Shown one piece after another: positions 59,815 to 64,000 of a stretch of DNA of 64,000 nucleotides. The notes beneath the pieces are model-generated. The model did no database searches and was not told the DNA's origin. It saw nothing but the letters and a program-made list of their open reading frames with translations. The translations under genes were made by a program, and so were the position numbers. The stretch covers positions 34,363,896 through 34,427,895 of the forward strand of contig NC_067206.1 in NCBI RefSeq assembly GCF_026262505.1, written 5' to 3'. Source of the stretch: Trichomonas vaginalis G3 (taxonomy: Eukaryota; Parabasalia; Trichomonadida; Trichomonadidae). Positions within the stretch are counted from its first letter, which is position 1, and each line of letters starts with the position of its first letter.

Positions 59815-60702
59815 CTATAGCTCGAAGAATACTTTGCTATCATCTTCAGAATCAGATGTATCATCATCTTCATTTGGTCTAAAATATCCTTCCTTTTTAG
59901 ATCCAGCATATCCTATCTGGAATGGAAAGATAAATCTTCTTGGATCGGCCGAGCCTGATGGAGTATGCTTTTCTTTTAATTCAGTAGGTGTTTGAGACTT
60001 GTAGTTATAATCTAATAGTGTTTTTGCAAGGTTCTGTATCTTTTCTTGGACCAGTTGCTCTTTTTCAAGGTTTCTGAAGACAAAAACATCTTGAATATTT
60101 TGTTCGACCATTTGTGAAGGGTCACTATCAATAATTATGTTTCCAAATTCAATTTCCTTGTATCCATTCAGAACAGTAAAGGTAATTGAATCAATTGAAT
60201 TAATATAAGCAAATTTTGTTTGCATTACTAATTTGTTATCAACAAACAAACTGGTATTTCCATCACGTTTAACTGCTACATCAATTGAATGAGTATATTC
60301 TGGGTTCCAAATGAACGTTTTAAAAGTTGATGAACTTGAGTGATTGAAAAACGCAAGACTGGCTTGGAAAAAGGATAAACCAGCAGAAAATATGCTGTTC
60401 TCCAAATTATCATATGCTGTGAAGTAAATTTCTGATGGTATTTTTTGGATTGTCGATTTTGCTGTAAAATGTACCCATAATTCTTGTCCGTATGAATATA
60501 TGTTTTTCTGTATCAGCTTTTGCTCAATTTTTGTCTTTTGTCCTGATAAAATAGCACATACTTTTGGGAGGTCGGCCGTTGAAGCACTACATTCACGGAA
60601 ACTAAGTTCAGTTCTCTGTTGATTTAGCAACCATTCCTTTTGCATTTTGTTACTTGCAAAATTGGCCACAAAGATTCTAACATTAATCAGCGAAAGAAGC
60701 AT
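59815..60702 (-). CDS. Conserved-looking protein with beta-sandwich character, 295 residues
   Basis: The start at 60702 has a good initiator (TTTTTCATTATTC, with TCATT at 60715-60711 on the minus strand). Residues 1-15 are hydrophobic (MLLSLINVRIFVANFAS) but lack a clear cleavage site. The middle is beta-rich, with HSIDVAVKRDGNTSLFVDNK resembling lectin-like or laminin-G-like sandwiches. After about residue 205 a helical stretch and a strongly acidic tail (NEDDDTSDSEDDSKVFFEL) follow. No family is assigned. Confidence 0.6.
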   Translation of the reverse strand: MLLSLINVRIFVANFASNKMQKEWLLNQQRTELSFRECSASTADLPKVCAILSGQKTKIEQKLIQKNIYSYGQELWVHFTAKSTIQKIPSEIYFTAYDNLENSIFSAGLSFFQASLAFFNHSSSSTFKTFIWNPEYTHSIDVAVKRDGNTSLFVDNKLVMQTKFAYINSIDSITFTVLNGYKEIEFGNIIIDSDPSQMVEQNIQDVFVFRNLEKEQLVQEKIQNLAKTLLDYNYKSQTPTELKEKHTPSGSADPRRFIFPFQIGYAGSKKEGYFRPNEDDDTSDSEDDSKVFFEL

Positions 60703-60832
60703 TTTTGAATAATGAAAAATAAAGATTTGGAAAGAAAAGAAATAATATTTGATAATAAAATATTTATTATGAAACGAGAAAAATATTTTTTGTGATATTG
60801 TATTATATTGTATTTATTCCAATTCGTTAGGT

Positions 60833-61369
60833 TTAGAACTTCATAAGGTGGATACGATCGCCCTTCTTGATTGTGAATGGTGCCTTAAGATACTCAACCA
60901 TTTCTGGGACTTTCTGGGCTGCAGCCTCAACCTGGGCCTCAGTAGCATCCTTCTGAACTTCGATCTGTGTAGATGTGGCGATGAGGTAGTCTTGTGAAAT
61001 TTCGTTGACTGGAACAACTGGGCCAGCAACCTTAACGATACCGGCGCCCTGATCAGCAACAACAACAGCACGCTTGCCTTGGTTTTCACCGCCGACGATG
61101 ATAACGACTGTGCCAACCTTAAGGGATGCGCGTGTTTCGACTGGCTTGGCGTTGCATGCTGGCTTCTGAATTGGATCGACTTCAGCAGCAACAGCTGGGC
61201 GTGTGAAGGAAACACGTGGGATTCCTCTCCATGATGGCTTCTTGACGTTCTTCTTCTCGATTGGGGAAATGAAAAGGAGCTCAGACATCAGTCTTGCAGA
61301 AAGGCCATTCCATTCAAAACGTTTCAGAGGAAACCGCCAATGTAAACTTGGACGTTGAAAAAAAGCCAT
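60833..61369 (-). CDS. RPL6: 60S ribosomal protein eL6
   Basis: The core LKVGTVVIIVGGENQGKRAV, then VKVAGPVVPVNEISQDY and LIATSTQIEV, matches the eukaryotic L6 family with its KOW motif. Codon use is enriched in GCC, AAG and ACC, as expected for a highly expressed gene. From ATG 61369 the product has 178 residues. An internal ATG (MSELLFISPIEKKN, near 61289) is where high-expression codon use begins, so the true start may be there, giving about 151 residues. Stop overlaps TAAA. Part of the large ribosomal subunit. Confidence 0.88.
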   Translation of the reverse strand: MAFFQRPSLHWRFPLKRFEWNGLSARLMSELLFISPIEKKNVKKPSWRGIPRVSFTRPAVAAEVDPIQKPACNAKPVETRASLKVGTVVIIVGGENQGKRAVVVADQGAGIVKVAGPVVPVNEISQDYLIATSTQIEVQKDATEAQVEAAAQKVPEMVEYLKAPFTIKKGDRIHLMKF

Positions 61370-61733
61370 TTTGAACTAAATTTATGATTGTACATATAAT
61401 GCTAATACTAAATTTGTCTTGGAATTTCATCAAAATTGATTACCCATTTTCATCTGAAATGTCACGTTTTCGATGTACCGAATTTGATAAATTTCATCCC
61501 TCTCAGAGTTCCATCGACGTTGGACATAGCATACTTCTATCAGGAAGTCTCTTGGGTGAGGAGTTTTTATGTGTAATTCATGATTTATCCTTTAATTTTC
61601 TAAAATTATTAGTCATTTTCCATAATTTTGTATTTTCAGACTGATAATTTGGTATGTCTCCCTTATTTCTATTGATTTTTTAGTCTTTTTGTATTTAGAG
61701 TTTTGTAAAATTTTGTATTCAATTTATTTTTTG
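61370..61733. other. Divergent intergenic region between eL6 and SUN-domain gene
   Basis: About 360 bases. A short open frame at 61384-61644 has no homology signal or initiator and is not called. No other feature. Confidence 0.4.
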
Positions 61734-62573
61734 ATGTTTATTCCACGATTTTTTTGTGGAGTAATAAGAGGTTTCTTTCGTTTAAACACATTCATATGGA
61801 TTATCATTGCATCTCCATTGTTAAAACTCCTTATTTCGCCAAACAATACTCAAATTATGCCAGAATTTAATCAACCAGTAAAGGAAATTCAAGAATCAGC
61901 GAACACAATGCCCAAACAAGAAAATAATGAATCACCAACTATTACTAAAGACAATGTAGATAACGACACTACAACAATATTGAATGAAACAATCCATAAA
62001 GACGAAGAGAAATTAGAAATACAAGAAAAGATTGAAGATTCAGAGTATGCAAAGTTAGATGATAATGTATATAAAATTCAAAATACATATAGCGAAAAAT
62101 ATAAATTTGGAAACGCCGAAGTAGAACCAATTTTTGGTCAAAAGTTTTGGAATTATTCAGATTATGCATTAAGAGAAGTCAAACATGGAGCAGGAATAGG
62201 AGAAACTAAAAAATCCTATTTTGGTGGCTTATTTGGTACAAATAGAGTTAGTAAATACAATGGTGCTTGGACTGCCAAAAACGGAAGCGGAAAATTTATT
62301 ATCGAAGTTTTTAAACCAATACCACTCAAAGGAATTACTTTTTCCACGAAGTCAAATCAGTTTTCTAAAATAAATGTAGAAATCATTTCGGATTCAAATA
62401 GAGTAGCCCATTTGTCAAATATTGACATGAAAGAAAATTTAACGTTTAATTTCGAAAATCGCTTTATTTCAAAGAATCTAGAACTATCATTAAAATGTGC
62501 TGATTGCTCTGGTATAGATCAGCCTCCAATTCACATGACACAATTCTATTTACTTCCATACGATTATCACTAA
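61734..62573 (+). CDS. SUN-domain membrane protein
   Basis: The first ATG at 61734 gives 279 residues (a longer frame begins without ATG). A hydrophobic helix near residues 18-36 (NTFIWIIIASPLLKLLI) serves as signal anchor; residues 40-115 are acidic and low in complexity; the last 150 residues (PIFGQKFWNYSDYALREV, NGAWTAKNGSGKFIIEV, ITFSTKSNQFSKINVEI, ending MTQFYLLPYDYH) fit the SUN-domain/galactose-binding-like sandwich. SUN proteins sit in the nuclear envelope inner membrane or ER and link to KASH partners. This is a single-SUN, short form. Stop overlaps TAAA. SUN assignment is by pattern, not by search. Confidence 0.6.
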   Translation: MFIPRFFCGVIRGFFRLNTFIWIIIASPLLKLLISPNNTQIMPEFNQPVKEIQESANTMPKQENNESPTITKDNVDNDTTTILNETIHKDEEKLEIQEKIEDSEYAKLDDNVYKIQNTYSEKYKFGNAEVEPIFGQKFWNYSDYALREVKHGAGIGETKKSYFGGLFGTNRVSKYNGAWTAKNGSGKFIIEVFKPIPLKGITFSTKSNQFSKINVEIISDSNRVAHLSNIDMKENLTFNFENRFISKNLELSLKCADCSGIDQPPIHMTQFYLLPYDYH

Positions 62574-62777
62574 AGATAATTGTTTGGTTTCTAGGTTGAT
62601 TGTAACATTTATAGTCTTATTTAATATAGTTTTGTTTCGGGACCAATATTTAATATTTTTTTTTTATTTTTTAATAAAATGATGTTTGATACTATGGAAA
62701 TAATAAAAATGTTTAAATTATAAATATATATTTACTAATATCTGATAGATTTTAAAATACAAGAAATATAATAATAA
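62574..62777. other. Convergent intergenic region
   Basis: AT-rich, about 200 bases between convergent stops. Nothing else seen. Confidence 0.4.
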
Positions 62778-63857
62778 TTAGTCGCATAAAAGTAAAGCAT
62801 CATTCGATGAAATCTTGTCAATGGCTTTGTTATCACTTCCACTTGGGTGAGGATGAACAAGATCAATTTCAGAGTTTGGTTCTTCAATATCAATAAACTT
62901 TGAAGTGAACTTGTCAACAATCCAAGGTGGTAATACTGGTCTCCATTTTGACTTCTGTTCTGCAGTCATCAATGGAAGACGAGTAACAGTGACATTTAAT
63001 GTTGTGGAAATATTAATAATTGCACCACCGTTTTTCTTATTGCAATAGTCTGTATTGCTGAAAACGGTAATGCATTCATCTGTTTTGAATGGGAACCTAT
63101 ATCCATCACAGAACTCGTGTGATCTGATGACTAGGTCAAGATTATTCTTATCGAGGAACTTTTTGGCGGCTTTTGCATTAAACATCCAGCCACAACCTCT
63201 AGGATTCCTTTCAAATTCGCTATCCATATCTTTCGGATCGCTCCAAACTATATCGGCAAAAACTGATGGGTCTTGAATTTGATCGGGTTTTAACTTCTTT
63301 TTGAACTCGGAAATATCTTTCATTGTAGGGCCAAGTCCGCCGTGTAGGCATAAAATCCTTTTTCCAACAATTCCCAAAATTGGCAGTTGCTGAAATACTA
63401 AATGGAAGTTATAAAACAATCCAACTGTATATTTGTACATGAGTTCATCGTAAAAGCCATAGCATTTTGATACATGTTCAATTTCGTGATTACCTCTGAG
63501 TAAGTATATATGTTGAGGGAACTTAATCTTTAATGCAAACAAAAGTGTAATAACTTCAAAGCTGTTTTTGCCGCGATCTACGTAATCGCCTAAGAAAATA
63601 TACTTTTCTTTTGGCGGGTATCCATGTAATTCAAAAACTCGAAGCAAATCGTCAATGTTTCCATGTATATCTCCTACTACATGTAGGCCAGCTGGAACTT
63701 CCAATAGGACAGGCTCCTCACCTAGCAAAGAATAAACTCTATCGAGGATATCTTGCACTTGATCAGCAGAAATATCCTTTGTTATATCATGGTTTTTCTC
63801 TGTACGCGAAAGTATGATCTTTTTGATAACGTGTGTCAAAAGATCAAAGTCTTTCAT
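62778..63857 (-). CDS. PP1-like Ser/Thr protein phosphatase, second gene
   Basis: The ATG at 63857 (MKDFDLLTHVIKK) is preceded by the initiator TCATA at 63873-63869 on the minus strand; the frame runs further upstream but without initiator support. 359 residues. Motifs: GDIHGN (62-67), GDYVDRG, RGNHE, LHGG and RSHEFCDG; the loop FSNTDYCNKKNGG is divergent in the same way as in the first phosphatase. The C-terminus ends in a Ser/Asp/Asn-rich tail. Both genes likely derive from a lineage-specific PP1-like expansion. Confidence 0.9.
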   Translation of the reverse strand: MKDFDLLTHVIKKIILSRTEKNHDITKDISADQVQDILDRVYSLLGEEPVLLEVPAGLHVVGDIHGNIDDLLRVFELHGYPPKEKYIFLGDYVDRGKNSFEVITLLFALKIKFPQHIYLLRGNHEIEHVSKCYGFYDELMYKYTVGLFYNFHLVFQQLPILGIVGKRILCLHGGLGPTMKDISEFKKKLKPDQIQDPSVFADIVWSDPKDMDSEFERNPRGCGWMFNAKAAKKFLDKNNLDLVIRSHEFCDGYRFPFKTDECITVFSNTDYCNKKNGGAIINISTTLNVTVTRLPLMTAEQKSKWRPVLPPWIVDKFTSKFIDIEEPNSEIDLVHPHPSGSDNKAIDKISSNDALLLCD

Positions 63858-64000
63858 CCTCAATAAAATATGATTTAGTTGGTTGGCGCCAAATATAATT
63901 GTTAGAGTATTCAATTTCCCCGCCAAAAAATTATCCCGCGCGCCAAATGTGATAAGGATGTTTTTGTATATACTTTTTGATGTATAGTACACTTTTTAAG
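63858..64000. other. Upstream region of second phosphatase
   Basis: AT-rich with CCCGCGCGCC near 63937; contains the initiator. The next gene is outside the window. Confidence 0.4.

Noticed and set aside
61384-61644. 86-codon frame between eL6 and the SUN-domain gene
   Set aside because: Overlaps the eL6 start region, lacks an initiator and ends in low-complexity hydrophobic sequence.
1-64000. Spliceosomal introns
   Set aside because: I looked for the trichomonad pattern GTAYGT ... ACTAACACACAG near frame breaks, notably in ADH and eL6, and saw none.
1-64000. CRISPR arrays, tRNA and rRNA genes
   Set aside because: No regularly spaced repeats with unique spacers and no recognisable tRNA or rRNA sequence; a covariance search was not possible here.

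Overview
The window looks like nuclear DNA of a trichomonad, most likely Trichomonas vaginalis or a close relative. It is AT-rich and I see no introns. Start codons often follow the trichomonad initiator motif TCAYW by 5-25 bases (for example 15009-15013, 49407-49411, 60711-60715), and many stop codons overlap TAAA, the trichomonad poly(A) signal. The intact host genes are also of trichomonad type: a TKL-like pseudokinase, PP1-like phosphatases and ribosomal protein eL6.

Region 1 (1-18898 and 40728-44698) is a set of nested giant inverted repeats. A cassette holding a Ser-rich 58-residue microgene, a YqhD-type iron alcohol dehydrogenase (ADH), a condensation/alcohol-acyltransferase-fold gene and a secreted amphipathic-repeat protein is repeated head-to-head and tail-to-tail. 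Three head-to-head centres (about 1.69, 12.06 and 44.28 kb) each hold a 165-base spacer in the same orientation. The palindrome around 12.06 kb has arms of about 10.2 kb. All five ADH copies share one frameshift. Two acyltransferase copies are cut by an 800-base foldback element. At the third centre the right arm becomes a diverged microgene paralog and then unique DNA, which suggests this was the original junction.

Region 2 (18899-40727) is a 21.8-kb Maverick/Polinton inserted in one acyltransferase copy. It has 5-bp target duplications (ATTTT) and terminal inverted repeats of about 660 bases that each carry an outward-reading gene. It encodes a packaging ATPase, DDE integrase with chromo-like tail, protein-primed family B DNA polymerase, double-jelly-roll major capsid protein, putative minor structural proteins, two KilA-N proteins and, unusually, a 1072-residue protein that ends in a bacteriophage tail-fibre/collar tip. 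The element is young but carries roughly half a dozen breaks. It has two classes of start-proximal promoter-like sequence and a recurrent dyad GGTGAGATCTCACC upstream of the T-rich class.

Region 3 (44698-64000) is ordinary gene-dense host sequence: two very large helical-repeat proteins flanking a TKL-family pseudokinase, two PP1-like phosphatases, eL6, a SUN-domain membrane protein and one unrecognised protein. A non-autonomous DNA transposon of about 1.1 kb sits exactly at the stop codon of one large gene and has shortened it, and a 219-base MITE lies just downstream.
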